Source: Microbacterium sp. AZCO (GTDB taxonomy: Bacteria; Actinomycetota; Actinomycetes; Actinomycetales; Microbacteriaceae). Taken from it: DNA of 64,000 nucleotides. Where the stretch lies: positions 248,001 through 312,000 of the forward strand of contig NZ_CP154857.1 of the NCBI RefSeq assembly GCF_039614715.1, written 5' to 3'. A program made the translations under genes and the position numbers. Below, piece after piece: positions 49,135 through 58,474 of the stretch (position 1 is the first letter of the stretch; each line of letters opens with the position of its first letter). Below the pieces are notes generated by a model. It did not search any database, was not told where the DNA came from, and saw nothing but the letters and a program-made list of their open reading frames with translations.

Positions 49135-51027
49135 ATGGCCCTTGCCGACATCTTCACTCGGCCCATCCCGTACAGCTCCGCCCGCCCCGCACCGGCGACC
49201 CCCACCTTCGGGGCGCGTCCCGAGATCGCGGGCGCCGGCATGACGGCGCTCGTCGAGTGGGTCGACGAGATCGCGGCGCTGACGCAGCCGGCCGCGGTGC
49301 ACTGGGTCGACGGCTCCCGTGCCGAGAACGAGGCGCTCCTGCGGGAGCAGGTCGAGGAGGGAAAGCTCATCAAGCTGAACCCCGAGTGGCGGCCCGGCTC
49401 CTACCTCGCCCGTTCCCACCCGAGCGACGTCGCGCGCACCGAGGCGCGGACGTTCATCGCCTCCGAGAACGAGACGGACGCCGGGCCGACGAACAACTGG
49501 ATCGCGCCGGCAGAGATCCGCGGCATCCTGAACCCCCTCTTCGAGGGCAGCATGCGCGGACGCACGATGTACGTCGTGCCGTTCTCGATGGGGCCCGTGG
49601 GAGGTCCGCTCTCGCACATCGGCGTGCAGGTGACCGACAGCGCCTACGCCGTCACCTCGATCGGCATCATGACGCGCGTCGGCGCCGACGTGCTGCGGGA
49701 GATCGCGGCCGGCGCCCACTGGGTCAAGACCGTGCACTCGGTCGGCGCGCCCCTCGCGGACGGCGAGCAGGACGTCCCGTGGCCGTGCAACGACGAGAAG
49801 TACATCGTGCACTTCCCCGACACGCTCGAGGTGTGGTCGTTCGGGTCGGGCTACGGCGGAAACGCGATCCTCGCGAAGAAGTGCTTCGCCCTCCGCATCG
49901 CGTCGGTCATCGGGCGCGACGAGGGCTGGCTCGCCGAGCACATGCTGCTCATCCGCGTGATCGACCCGCAGGGCAAGGCGTACCACGTCGCCGCGGCGTT
50001 CCCGTCGGCGTGCGGCAAGACGAACCTCGCGATGCTCCGGCCCACGATCCCCGGCTGGCGCGTCGAGACGCTCGGCGACGACATCGCCTGGCTGCGTCCG
50101 GGAGAGGACGGGCGCCTCTGGGCCATCAACCCCGAGGCGGGCTTCTTCGGTGTCGCACCCGGCACGGGGGAGTCGACCAACGTCACCGCGGTCGAGACGC
50201 TGTGGGGCAACACGATCTTCACGAACGTCGCACTGCGCCCCGACGGCGACGTGTGGTGGGAGGGGCTGACCGACGAGGCCCCCGCGCACCTCACCGACTG
50301 GGAGGGCAACCCCTGGACGCCCGAGATGGACCGCCCCGCCGCACACCCCAACTCGCGCTTCACGGTGAGCGCCGCGCAGTGCCCGCAGATCGCGGACGAC
50401 TGGGATGCGCCGCAGGGCGTGCCGCTCGACGCGATCCTCTTCGGCGGCCGGCGTGCCACGAACGTGCCGCTCGTCGTCGAGGCGACCGACTGGACCCACG
50501 GCGTCTTCATGGGCTCGAACATCTCGTCCGAGCGCACGGCCGCGGCCGAGGGCACCGTCGGCGAGCTGCGCCGGGACCCGTTCGCGATGCTGCCGTTCTG
50601 CGGTTACAACATGGCCGACTACTTCGGCCACTGGCTCAAGGTCGGCCAGAAGCTCCGCTTCGACCGCGCGCCCCGCGTCTTCCAGGTGAACTGGTTCCGC
50701 AAGGGCTCGGACGGCCGCTTCCTGTGGCCGGGCTTCGGCGACAACTCGCGCGTCATCGACTGGATCATCCGCCGCATCGAGGGCGAGGTGCCCGCGGTCG
50801 ACAGCCCGATCGGCCGCCTGCCTCGCGTGGAGGACCTCAACCTCGAGGGGATCGACGTTTCCCCCGCAGACCTCGACGAGCTCTTCGCGATCGACCCCGT
50901 GTCGTGGGGCCGGGAGGCCGACCTCACCGACGAGTTCTACGCCACCTTCGGCGGCCGCGTCCCCGCGGCGCTCCAGGCCGAGCTCGCGGCCCTCCGCTAC
51001 CGGCTGAAGGTCGCTCAGCAGAGCTGA
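49135..51027 (+). CDS. pckG: Phosphoenolpyruvate carboxykinase (GTP)
   Basis: 630-aa GTP-dependent PEPCK converting oxaloacetate to PEP for gluconeogenesis. Kinase-1a/P-loop [15 protein letters not shown] is near residues 285-299, the metal-binding aspartates are in [16 protein letters not shown], the nucleotide region includes [11 protein letters not shown], and [15 protein letters not shown] is the usual GTP-type block. Length matches actinobacterial PckG. The ATG follows AGGAGGA. Regulator divergent upstream; strong hairpin after the stop. Confidence 0.97.
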   Translation: MALADIFTRPIPYSSARPAPATPTFGARPEIAGAGMTALVEWVDEIAALTQPAAVHWVDGSRAENEALLREQVEEGKLIKLNPEWRPGSYLARSHPSDVARTEARTFIASENETDAGPTNNWIAPAEIRGILNPLFEGSMRGRTMYVVPFSMGPVGGPLSHIGVQVTDSAYAVTSIGIMTRVGADVLREIAAGAHWVKTVHSVGAPLADGEQDVPWPCNDEKYIVHFPDTLEVWSFGSGYGGNAILAKKCFALRIASVIGRDEGWLAEHMLLIRVIDPQGKAYHVAAAFPSACGKTNLAMLRPTIPGWRVETLGDDIAWLRPGEDGRLWAINPEAGFFGVAPGTGESTNVTAVETLWGNTIFTNVALRPDGDVWWEGLTDEAPAHLTDWEGNPWTPEMDRPAAHPNSRFTVSAAQCPQIADDWDAPQGVPLDAILFGGRRATNVPLVVEATDWTHGVFMGSNISSERTAAAEGTVGELRRDPFAMLPFCGYNMADYFGHWLKVGQKLRFDRAPRVFQVNWFRKGSDGRFLWPGFGDNSRVIDWIIRRIEGEVPAVDSPIGRLPRVEDLNLEGIDVSPADLDELFAIDPVSWGREADLTDEFYATFGGRVPAALQAELAALRYRLKVAQQS

Positions 51028-51041
51028 CGATCATCGGGAGG

Positions 51042-51088
51042 TGAGGGATGCCTCGCCCTGCGCTGTGCAGCGGGCGAGGCATCCCTCA
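51042..51088. terminator. 17-bp perfect terminator hairpin
   Basis: TGAGGGATGCCTCGCCC at 51042-51058 is exactly complementary to 51072-51088 around a 13-base loop, between pckG and a convergent DUF3072 gene. Each arm contains one GGATGCC word. Confidence 0.9.
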
Positions 51089-51103
51089 TCCTCGGGGGGA
51101 AGA

Positions 51104-51415
51104 TCAGCCGCGGCCGGTCTTGCCTTGCAGGCGTTCGATGTGTTCGGACGCCTCGGCCTTCGTCAGGTCGGCGGGCACGGTCTCGCCCGCTTCCCGGGCC
51201 AGCGTGTCGAGGTAGCTGCGCTGCGCGGCGGTGATCGGCTCGTCGCCCGTGACCCACTCCGACGGGTCCTTCGCGGCGGGGTTGTCGGTCGCCTCGGTCG
51301 CGCCGAGCAGGTCGGTGTCGTCGTCGGGCTGCTCAGGAGCGCCGCCCGAAGCGGTGTCGGCCTCGGCGTTCTCGTCGGGCACGCCCTGGGTGTTCTGCTG
51401 GTCTCGATCGGTCAT
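51104..51415 (-). CDS. DUF3072 protein
   Basis: 103-aa acidic soluble protein. The first half is disordered, rich in Asp, Glu, Gln and Pro. The C-terminal half is a DUF3072 domain: SEWVTGDEPITAAQRSYLDTL then AREAGETVPADLTKAEASEHI and a basic RLQGKTGRG end (written in parts). Function unknown; similar domains occur with a nuclease-like or lysyl-rich DNA-associated context, but that is not evidence here. Convergent with pckG. Confidence 0.85.
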   Translation of the reverse strand: MTDRDQQNTQGVPDENAEADTASGGAPEQPDDDTDLLGATEATDNPAAKDPSEWVTGDEPITAAQRSYLDTLAREAGETVPADLTKAEASEHIERLQGKTGRG

Positions 51416-51520
51416 GCTCCGAACGTAGGTCGGGGTGTCCTGTCGCGTCCCGGGGTTGACACGTGCCGCACGGCGTCGCGCTGATGATGCCGCGGCGCGG
51501 TCACTGCTAGCTTCGCGAGC

Positions 51521-52456
51521 ATGGGACTCGCCAGGTTCTCGCCACCCGCCGGCATCGACGACGTCAGGGGAGATCCGCGGTTCCTCGACGAATGGCATCG
51601 GCTCGTGAGCGACCTCATCGCCCCGGCGACGGAGGTGAGCGGCCGAGGGGCGTACGTGAACCCCGCGCTCGAAGACGTCAGGGCTGATCGCGCCCGGGCG
51701 ATCACGTGGACGGGGCTCTCCCGTCCGCTGCTCATGGAGCATCGCGACGACCGGCGGGCAGCCTATGCCGCAGCCGAGGACCGCGCCGTGCAGATCGAGT
51801 ACCTCGAGTGGCACGTTCAACGGCAGGGCGGGAAGATCTCGGCGGTCACGTTCACCACCGAGACGCCGGAGTACTGGCGGCTGCTCGCGGAGCGGCATCC
51901 CGATGTCGTCCTCCGCCTGTACCGGCGCCTCGTCTCACCCTCGGTGAAGCGCGCGGACCTCTTCCCCGGGGGCGTATACGACCCGAAGAACCGGTGGAAC
52001 ACGACCGACGGCGCCGTCCACTACGTCATGCCGATCAACTCGATGCGCGACCTGCTCGGCGTCTCGCAGGAGCTCGAGCCCTCGCAGCACGCCGACGACG
52101 GATTCGACGCGCTGCCCTATTCGCGGGCGACCGGTGCCGATGCGCGGATCAACATGGAGATCTGGGCGATGTCGCGGCACGGGCTCCGCATCGCCTCGGC
52201 GGATCCGCCGGGCCTCTACATGATCGGGTGGGACGACTCGGGTTGGACGAGGCCCGACGGCAGCCCCGTGGGCGACTACTGGACGATCGAGCGCGGCAGT
52301 CCCGGGGCGGCGCTGCGTGTGACGTACCGCGTTCCGGAGGCTGAAGGGTTCCTCGTCGGCGACCTCTCGATCGGCGGCCGGCGCGTCGAGTTCGGGGCGC
52401 AGCTCGCCGAGCACATCACGATGTCGGCGCACGTCGTGGCGGGAGGAGTCCGATGA
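51521..52456 (+). CDS. Unknown protein coupled to the DyP peroxidase
   Basis: 311-aa soluble protein that I do not recognise. No signal peptide or membrane segment is visible. Notable stretches are FLDEWHRLVSDLIAP near the start, IEYLEWHVQRQGGKISAVTFTTETPEYW in the middle (given in two halves of one block), LFPGGVYDPKNRWN and GLYMIGWDDSGWTRPDG. Its stop overlaps the peroxidase start (ATGA at 52453-52456), so the proteins are made together. It may be a partner or maturation factor of the peroxidase or act on the same substrate; nothing in the sequence proves it. Confidence 0.8.
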   Translation: MGLARFSPPAGIDDVRGDPRFLDEWHRLVSDLIAPATEVSGRGAYVNPALEDVRADRARAITWTGLSRPLLMEHRDDRRAAYAAAEDRAVQIEYLEWHVQRQGGKISAVTFTTETPEYWRLLAERHPDVVLRLYRRLVSPSVKRADLFPGGVYDPKNRWNTTDGAVHYVMPINSMRDLLGVSQELEPSQHADDGFDALPYSRATGADARINMEIWAMSRHGLRIASADPPGLYMIGWDDSGWTRPDGSPVGDYWTIERGSPGAALRVTYRVPEAEGFLVGDLSIGGRRVEFGAQLAEHITMSAHVVAGGVR

Positions 52457-54213
52457 GCGGGGAAGGGCTCGCCGCGCTGGCGGGCCTCGGGAGCGTCGCG
52501 GTCGAGCGGCTGTCGGGCATCACGCTCCCGGCGCCGGCGCCGGCGCCGATCGAGGCGTCGTCGGGCCTTCTGGGTGACGAGGTGCCGGCCCCGGAGTCCG
52601 CCACAGATGCGTCGGGTGAGCCCGTCTTCGATGCCGCCGCGACCGCCGACATCCAGGGCAACGTCATCCCGGGGTTCCACAAGGACCATCAGCGGTTCCT
52701 CTTCTTCGCCGCCGGCGACCTCGACGGTGCGCGCGAGTGGCTGCGGTGGCTCGCGCCGCGCCTGTCGAGCATGCGGGAGGTGCTCGACTTCCGGCGTGAG
52801 TTCCGGCGTGAGCGGCTCGAGTCGGGGAGCGCGACCCCGACCAAGACGGCGACCTGGACGGCCTTCGCCCTGTCGCACGCGGCGGTCCTGAAGCTGGTGG
52901 GCGACGATGCGACCGGGTTCGGCGATCAGGCGTTCCGGCAGGGGATGTCTGCACGCTCGACGTATCTCGGCGATCCGTCCGATCCCGCAGCACCCGGGCA
53001 CCGAGACGGCTGGCGCGTGGGCGGGGAGGCCTCTGAGCCGGACTTCCTCGTGATCGTCGCCGCCGACACGTCCGGCGACCTCGAGGCCGCGGCATCCGAG
53101 ATCCTGTCGGAGGCCCATCGCCGGAGCGTGACGCTCGCGTTCGACCAGCTCGGCGAGAACCTGCCCGGCGCCCTCTCGGGGCACGAGCACTTCGGCTTCA
53201 AGGACGGCATCTCGCAGCCGGGCATCCGCGGTGCCACCGCGGACGGGGAGCGGCTCAGCCCTCGCTACCTCGATCCGCGCAATCCGCACGCGCGGATCTT
53301 CGGCAAGCCGGGCCAGCCTCTCGTGTGGCCGGGACAGTTCGTGGCGGGCTGGCCGCGGCAGAGCCCCGCCGATCCCCTCGTCCCCGACGACGGGGCGGGA
53401 GCGTTCCCCGACTGGGCTCGCAACGGCTCGTACCTCGTCTTCCGCCGGCTGACGCAGGACGTCCCGGCGTTCTGGGACTTCGCCGCTCGGGCCGCCGAGG
53501 CGCACGGAACCGACCCGGTGCGCTTCGCCTCGCTCATGGTGGGGCGGTGGCCGAGCGGCGCGCCGATCTCGCGCGCTCCCGAGGAGGACGACGTCGCCCT
53601 CGCCGGTGACGAGTTCGCGCACAACCACTTCCAGTTCGACGACGACACGAGACAGTGGATGCCGGCCCCCGAGCTCGCCGAGGCGGGCTATGCGGGCGAC
53701 ACCCACCCCCGGGCGCGCGCCGATCTCTTCGGAGACATGTGCCCGGTCGGGTCGCACATCCGCAAGGTCAATCCGCGCGACAGCGGCACCGACTTCGGGG
53801 CGCCGGCCGACACCTTCCTGCGGCTCATGCTGCGCCGCGGCATCCCCTTCGGTCCGCCGCTCGCGGGGGTGTCGGATCCGTCGCCCGAGCTCGTCGCGAC
53901 CGAGCGCGGACTGCTGTTCGCCGCCTACATGACCTCGATCGAGGACCAGTTCGAGTTCGTCGTGCGGCGCTGGGCGAACTCGCCCGTGCAGCCCAACGTC
54001 GGCGGGCACGACCCGATCATCGGGCAGGCCGACGTGCACGGCGATCGCACGCGGCACATCGATCTGCCCACGCCGTCGAATGGGACGCGCAGCGTCGCGC
54101 TCGAGCGGGAGTTCGTCACGCCGACGGGCGGCGGCTACTTCTTCGCCCCAGGCATCTCCGCGGTGACCGAGGTGCTCGCCGCGGCGCGCTCAGGCGGCCT
54201 CGGCGGCCCGTGA
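52453..54213 (+). CDS. DyP-type heme peroxidase
   Basis: 586-aa dye-decolorising peroxidase, longer than the usual 300-450 aa. The DyP fold has IQGNVIPGFHKDHQRFLFF near residue 60, the catalytic GxxDG motif GFKDGISQPGIRG near residue 250, the proximal heme histidine in CPVGSHIRKVNPRD near residue 433, and EDQFEFVVRRWAN. The long form resembles class D/C-like DyPs. No Tat or Sec signal is visible, and no encapsulin gene is nearby, so it is probably cytosolic. Its start overlaps the unknown gene upstream. The 3' end overlaps the convergent SdpI-like gene by 24 bases. Confidence 0.93.
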   Translation: MSGEGLAALAGLGSVAVERLSGITLPAPAPAPIEASSGLLGDEVPAPESATDASGEPVFDAAATADIQGNVIPGFHKDHQRFLFFAAGDLDGAREWLRWLAPRLSSMREVLDFRREFRRERLESGSATPTKTATWTAFALSHAAVLKLVGDDATGFGDQAFRQGMSARSTYLGDPSDPAAPGHRDGWRVGGEASEPDFLVIVAADTSGDLEAAASEILSEAHRRSVTLAFDQLGENLPGALSGHEHFGFKDGISQPGIRGATADGERLSPRYLDPRNPHARIFGKPGQPLVWPGQFVAGWPRQSPADPLVPDDGAGAFPDWARNGSYLVFRRLTQDVPAFWDFAARAAEAHGTDPVRFASLMVGRWPSGAPISRAPEEDDVALAGDEFAHNHFQFDDDTRQWMPAPELAEAGYAGDTHPRARADLFGDMCPVGSHIRKVNPRDSGTDFGAPADTFLRLMLRRGIPFGPPLAGVSDPSPELVATERGLLFAAYMTSIEDQFEFVVRRWANSPVQPNVGGHDPIIGQADVHGDRTRHIDLPTPSNGTRSVALEREFVTPTGGGYFFAPGISAVTEVLAAARSGGLGGP

Positions 54214-54549
54214 GCCGCGAACGCCCACCCAGACGATCGCGCCCGCGAAGACGGCGACCGTGACGATGTGGACGGCGGGAACCGCGAGCCCCACCAGGCT
54301 GCAGACGAGGGCGAGCGCGAAGCACACGGCCGCCGGGAGGATGCACGCCGCATGACCCGTACGCCAGGCCGCCTCGTTGCGCATCAATGCGGGGAAGCGG
54401 ACGCCGAAGAGGTGGTTGAGAGGCAGCGTCCCCCGGCTCGCCGCGATGCACGCGATGAGGAGCACGAGCAGCAGCGCGGTGAAGACCCAGGTCAGGATGC
54501 CGAAGACCGCCAAGATTCCCTCCGTCTCCGCGCGCCGGTCCCGGACCAC
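54190..54549 (-). CDS. SdpI-family membrane protein
   Basis: 119-aa membrane protein. Helices at about 13-35, 65-85 and 90-110. The loop between helix one and two has the SdpI/YhfL motif NHLFGVRFPALMRNEAAWRTGH (N, FG-R, W and H positions). SdpI of Bacillus gives immunity to a killing peptide, but most actinobacterial members have no proven role. GTG start at 54549. It overlaps the 3' end of the convergent peroxidase gene. Confidence 0.8.
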   Translation of the reverse strand: MVRDRRAETEGILAVFGILTWVFTALLLVLLIACIAASRGTLPLNHLFGVRFPALMRNEAAWRTGHAACILPAAVCFALALVCSLVGLAVPAVHIVTVAVFAGAIVWVGVRGSRAAEAA

Positions 54550-54680
54550 CAGCTCACCCAGCGCACCGCCGCTCAGTTTCTTGCGGATTATTCGCCGTAC
54601 GTCAAGCCACCCGACCGGAATTCTCGGCTGACATACGGTTGACGTGCCGTCCGCACCCCGAGCGCACGGCGAGGAGAACC

Positions 54681-56105
54681 ATGTCAGCGTCCCTACCGGA
54701 GGCCGCGGAAGTGCTCGACGGTCGCTACCGCCTCGAAGACTGCGTCGGCGAGGGCGGCATGGCGTGCGTCTTCCGTGCGGAAGACCTCGTCCTCGGCCGC
54801 ACGGTCGCCGTCAAGCTCATGCGCCCCGGCCTCGAGGGCGGTTCCTCCGCGACCGCCCGGAGCGAGATGGCCGTGCTCGCGTCGCTCAACCATCCGTCGC
54901 TCGTGACGCTGCTCGACGGGAGCCTTGCTCCGGATCGCCAGCCGTACCTCGTCATGGAGTACGTCGACGGTCCGACGCTCAGCAACCGCCTGGCGGGGGG
55001 AGCCCTCACGCCCGGCGAGGTGGGCGAGATCGCCGTCGAACTCGCCGAGGCGCTGCACGTCGTGCACGCCGCCGGCGTCGTCCACCGCGACGTCAAGCCG
55101 TCCAACGTGCTGCTGTGCCCACCCGAGTTCACGGGCGGCCGTCTTCACTCCAAGCTCGCCGACTTCGGCATCGCCTACCTCGTCGGGGACTCCGACGCGA
55201 CGGCTCCGAACGAAGTAATCGGCACCGCCGCGTACCTCGCACCCGAGCAGCTGCGCGGCGCCGCGCCGGCTCCGCCGGCTGACATTTATGCGCTCGGGCT
55301 CGTGCTGCTCGAAGCGCTGACCGGGACGCGGCCCCACCCTCACGCGGGTGGCATCGCCGCGGCCATCGCGCGACTGAGCGCGCCGCTCGAGATCCCCGAG
55401 ACCGTCGACGCGGACTGGCGGCAGCTGCTTGGACGGATGCTGCAGACCGAGCCCGCGATGCGGCCGTCGGCGCTCGACGTCGCGCAGGCGGCGAAGGCCC
55501 TGTGCCTGCGGATGCGCGGGCGCACCGCCCCCGGCGGGGACGCGGCGATAGCTTCCCTGTTCGGACTCGATGCCGCCGATGCGGTCGCCGGGGACTCCGC
55601 TGCCGCGGGCGAGGTCGACCCGCCGACGCGGCCGCTCCCGATCTCGGCGCTCGTGGCCGCGAGAGCGGGGTCGCACGTCGCTCGGCCGTCGACCGTGGCC
55701 CGGCGGAGGCGCGCGATGATCGCGGGCGGCCTCGCGGCCGCCGCGGTGACGATCGTCGGCGTCTTCGGCGTCGGCGCCATGACGACCGCAGAGACGCGGG
55801 AGGATCCGCCCGCTCGTGCGGTCGTCGAGCAGGAGCCGCCGCCCGTCGTCGCCGAAGACCAGGTGGACGCGCCGCCGGCGGATGCCGTCGACTCCGCGCC
55901 GGCCGGCGGGCCGGTCGATTCCGGAAGCGCCGTCGTCGAGCCCGCCGGTGCGGTCGAGCCCGCCGGTGCGGTCGATCCCGCTCCGACCGCGCCCACCGCC
56001 GGGCAGCAGGACAGCGCGGCCCACGATCAGCACGTGCAGGAGGCGCGGGACCGCGGAGCGCAGGGGAAGGGCCAGGGCGAACCCGGCTCGGGCAAGCGGA
56101 AGTGA
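54681..56105 (+). CDS. Membrane Ser/Thr protein kinase
   Basis: 474-aa PknB-like kinase. Kinase domain at about residues 13-280: VGEGGMACVFRAED (glycine loop), VAVKLM (ATP lysine), VVHRDVKPSNVLL (catalytic loop), LADFGIAYLV (DFG), and GTAAYLAPEQLRG. One membrane helix at about 355-375 (IAGGLAAAAVTIVGVFGVG) separates it from a Pro/Ala/Glu-rich extracellular tail with VEPAGAVEPAGAVDP repeats and a basic end. There are no PASTA repeats, so it is not a peptidoglycan-sensing PknB. ATG at 54681 follows GAGGAG. Confidence 0.93.
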   Translation: MSASLPEAAEVLDGRYRLEDCVGEGGMACVFRAEDLVLGRTVAVKLMRPGLEGGSSATARSEMAVLASLNHPSLVTLLDGSLAPDRQPYLVMEYVDGPTLSNRLAGGALTPGEVGEIAVELAEALHVVHAAGVVHRDVKPSNVLLCPPEFTGGRLHSKLADFGIAYLVGDSDATAPNEVIGTAAYLAPEQLRGAAPAPPADIYALGLVLLEALTGTRPHPHAGGIAAAIARLSAPLEIPETVDADWRQLLGRMLQTEPAMRPSALDVAQAAKALCLRMRGRTAPGGDAAIASLFGLDAADAVAGDSAAAGEVDPPTRPLPISALVAARAGSHVARPSTVARRRRAMIAGGLAAAAVTIVGVFGVGAMTTAETREDPPARAVVEQEPPPVVAEDQVDAPPADAVDSAPAGGPVDSGSAVVEPAGAVEPAGAVDPAPTAPTAGQQDSAAHDQHVQEARDRGAQGKGQGEPGSGKRK

Positions 56106-56143
56106 ATCCGCCTCGCTGACCTCGGGATCGTCTGCGGGAGAGC

Positions 56144-58156
56144 TCAGACCAGCAGCTGGTGGCGGGCGAGGTCGCGGTACAGCGGCGTCGTCTCGACGAG
56201 CTCCGAGTGGGTGCCCTGACCCACGACCCGGCCGTGGTCCATCACGACGATGTGGTCGCTGTCGACCACGGTCGAGAGCCGGTGCGCGATGACGACGAGC
56301 GTGCGGCCCGTCGCGACGGCGTCGATCGCGTCGCGCATGCGCTGCTCGTTGAGCCCGTCGAGCGACGACGTGGACTCGTCGAGCAGCAGGATCGGAGGGG
56401 CCGCGAGCAGGGCGCGCGCGATCGCGAGGCGCTGACGCTCGCCGCCCGAGAGCATGACCCCCGACTCACCGACCGGGGCTCCGATTCCGAGGGACGAGCG
56501 CTCGAGCACCTCGCCCAGGTTCACGGCCCGCAGCACACGCTCGCAGTCGTCGTCGGATGCCTCGGGTGAGGCGAGCCGGAGGTTCTCGGCGATCGTCCCG
56601 GCGAGCGTCGGCGCATCCTGCTCGACGTACCCGAGCTGGCCGCGGAGCGCGTCGCGGTCGAGCGTGCGGACGTCCTGGCCGTCGAGCAGCACGGCGCCCG
56701 ACGTCGGGTCGTAGAACCGCTCGATGAGCGCGAGGGTCGTGCTCTTGCCCGCGCCCGACGGGCCGACGAGTGCGACGCGGGCGCCGCGCGGCACGGCGAA
56801 CGAGACTCCGCGCAGCACCTCGCCGGCGGCATCCACCTCCTCCGGAACGGGGCCGGACTCGCCCTCGGCGAGGCGGCGCAGGTCGTCGGCGACGGACTTG
56901 TCCACATGGGCGTCCTCGAGGGCCGCGAGGGCCGCGTCCTCCGCCTTGCGGCGTGCGGCGACGACGGCCTCGGGGTAGCGGAACCGCACGTCGCGGAACT
57001 CGATCGCGGGAGCGGGTGCCGCGGGGCCGCGCTCCCGCTCGGAAACGAGGAGATGAGCGGAATCGAGGGCCAGATCCGCGCTCTCACTCCTCGTTTCCGT
57101 CCATCTCCTCGAATCCGCGCCGGCGAGGGAGGCCGCGATCGCGGCATCCCCCTGCGTCTCGGTGGGCAGGTCGAGGATCTCCTGGATGCGTCCCAGGGCG
57201 CCGAGCGCCTGGTTCACGGACGTGAAGGCGCCGAAGAAGGTGCCGAGCGGGGCCACCAGCATGAAGAGGAACATGACGAACGTCACGAGGGCGGCGACCG
57301 TGATGGCGCCCGCCGCGACGCGCAGACCGCCGACGCCCAGCACGACAAGGAGCGACAGCTGCAGCGCGATCCCAGCGACCGGCACGATCAGCGCCGACAC
57401 CTTGGCGATTCGCACGCCCTGGTCGTAGGTGTCTTCGGCAAGCTCGCCCAGTGCGCGCTCCTCGCGATCGCTCGCGCCCGACGCCCGCACGGTGCGGATC
57501 GACCCGACGGCGCGCTCGACTCCCGAGGCGAGTTCGCCGACCTTCTCCTGCTGGTCGCGCGTCGCCTTGCGGATGCGGCCGCTGAGGAGGCCGACCGTCA
57601 CGATCGAGGCGCCGATCACGAGGACGATGAGGCCGAGCAGCACGGGGTCGATGATGGCCATCGCGACGAGGGCGCCGAGGAAGATGAGGCCGTTGCCGAC
57701 GGCATCCGCGAGCCCCTGCGTGAGCACGGCGTACAGGAGGGTCGTGTCGGTGCCGACACGCGAGACGAGGTCGCCGGTGCGGCGCGCGTCGAACTCGCCG
57801 ATCGGAAGGTGCAGGATGCGGCCGATGAGCTTGCGGCGCGACGAGTAGACGACCGCCGTGCCGGTGCGCTGCAGCAGGTAGTGCTGGTAGCCCGAGATGA
57901 GGGATGCCACGACGACGAGTGCGACGATGGCCCAGACGAGATAGCCCAGCGCCTCGCCGGCCTCGACGCGTCCGATGACCGCGCCCACGAGCAGCGGCTG
58001 CGCGAGCGTCGCGACCGCGCCCACGATGCTCAGCAGCGCGACGACGACGAGGACGCGCTTGTGCTCCAGCAGGAACGGCAGCAGCTGCTTGAGGCTCGCG
58101 CGCGGGCCGTCCTTCGGGGCGCGCCTGCCGCGGCGGGGTGAGACGGAAGTGGACAT
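56144..58156 (-). CDS. ABC exporter (fused membrane-ATPase protein)
   Basis: 670-aa half-transporter of the MsbA/LmrA type. Six-helix membrane domain at about 25-320; ATPase at about 380-665 with Walker A GPSGAGKST near residue 477, signature LSGGERQRLAIARALL, Walker B ILLLDESTSSLDGLN and the H-loop in VVIAHRLS. Two insertions are unusual: a linker (about 335-370) containing a palindromic DNA element, and an acidic insert (about 405-435, DAALAALEDAHVDKSVADD) inside the ATPase before Walker A. It presumably homodimerises to export a lipid, peptide or drug. The adjacent small HTH gene upstream may regulate it. Confidence 0.92.
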   Translation of the reverse strand: MSTSVSPRRGRRAPKDGPRASLKQLLPFLLEHKRVLVVVALLSIVGAVATLAQPLLVGAVIGRVEAGEALGYLVWAIVALVVVASLISGYQHYLLQRTGTAVVYSSRRKLIGRILHLPIGEFDARRTGDLVSRVGTDTTLLYAVLTQGLADAVGNGLIFLGALVAMAIIDPVLLGLIVLVIGASIVTVGLLSGRIRKATRDQQEKVGELASGVERAVGSIRTVRASGASDREERALGELAEDTYDQGVRIAKVSALIVPVAGIALQLSLLVVLGVGGLRVAAGAITVAALVTFVMFLFMLVAPLGTFFGAFTSVNQALGALGRIQEILDLPTETQGDAAIAASLAGADSRRWTETRSESADLALDSAHLLVSERERGPAAPAPAIEFRDVRFRYPEAVVAARRKAEDAALAALEDAHVDKSVADDLRRLAEGESGPVPEEVDAAGEVLRGVSFAVPRGARVALVGPSGAGKSTTLALIERFYDPTSGAVLLDGQDVRTLDRDALRGQLGYVEQDAPTLAGTIAENLRLASPEASDDDCERVLRAVNLGEVLERSSLGIGAPVGESGVMLSGGERQRLAIARALLAAPPILLLDESTSSLDGLNEQRMRDAIDAVATGRTLVVIAHRLSTVVDSDHIVVMDHGRVVGQGTHSELVETTPLYRDLARHQLLV
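57040..57099. repeat. 13-bp inverted repeat inside the ABC exporter linker
   Basis: CGGAAACGAGGAG at 57040-57052 is exactly complementary to 57087-57099 with 34 bases between. It encodes the linker between membrane domain and ATPase, which is longer than usual here. It may be a small palindromic element inserted in frame. Confidence 0.7.
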
Positions 58157-58199
58157 GCGGGTTCCCCGTTCTGCGTGCTTCGGGAGAGGGGCGAGAGCC

Positions 58200-58412
58200 C
58201 TACCTACGACCGTACTTCTTGTGCACGGCCTGCTTGCTCACGCCGAGGGCGTCGGCGATCGCTAGCCAGGAGAAGCCCTGCGTGCGGGCGCGCCGCACCT
58301 GCTCGGCCTCGGCGCGCGCGAGGTCGGCGTGCAGAGCGCGCAATCGGCGCAGCTCGGGGAGGGGGTCGCCGCCCTCAGCCGCGCCGATCGCGGTGCGGAT
58401 GTCGTCGCTCAT
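58200..58412 (-). CDS. Small helix-turn-helix protein
   Basis: 70-aa protein: an N-terminal charged helix (RRLRALHADLARAEAEQVRRA) and a C-terminal HTH reading FSWLAIADALGVSKQAVHKKYGRR, like a sigma-region-4 or homeodomain-like DNA binder. I start at the ATG at 58412; a TTG at 58421 would add 3 residues. No ribosome site is seen, and a promoter with -35 TTGACG and -10 TAGAGT would begin transcription at about the ATG, suggesting a leaderless message. Two TTGAC dyads overlap that promoter, so autoregulation is likely. The ABC exporter follows 44 bases downstream. Confidence 0.85.
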   Translation of the reverse strand: MSDDIRTAIGAAEGGDPLPELRRLRALHADLARAEAEQVRRARTQGFSWLAIADALGVSKQAVHKKYGRR

Positions 58413-58415
58413 GGT

Positions 58416-58462
58416 CGTCAACTCTAGTTGACGATCCGGGATGCCGTCAACTCACGTTGACG
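58416..58462 (-). promoter_or_regulatory. Two CGTCAAC/GTTGACG dyads over a leaderless promoter
   Basis: CGTCAACT-N2-AGTTGACG at 58416-58433 and CGTCAAC-N4-GTTGACG at 58445-58462, centres 29 bases apart. On the transcribed strand they contain a TTGACG -35 and a TAGAGT -10 with 18-base spacing. They sit immediately before the small HTH gene and close to the 3' end of the aldehyde dehydrogenase gene. Confidence 0.75.
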
Positions 58463-58474
58463 GCCGGTGGCGGG

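Noticed and set aside
54190..54549. Toxin-immunity system based on the SdpI-like gene
   Set aside because: No SdpC-like killing peptide or SdpAB-like gene is nearby, so immunity cannot be claimed.
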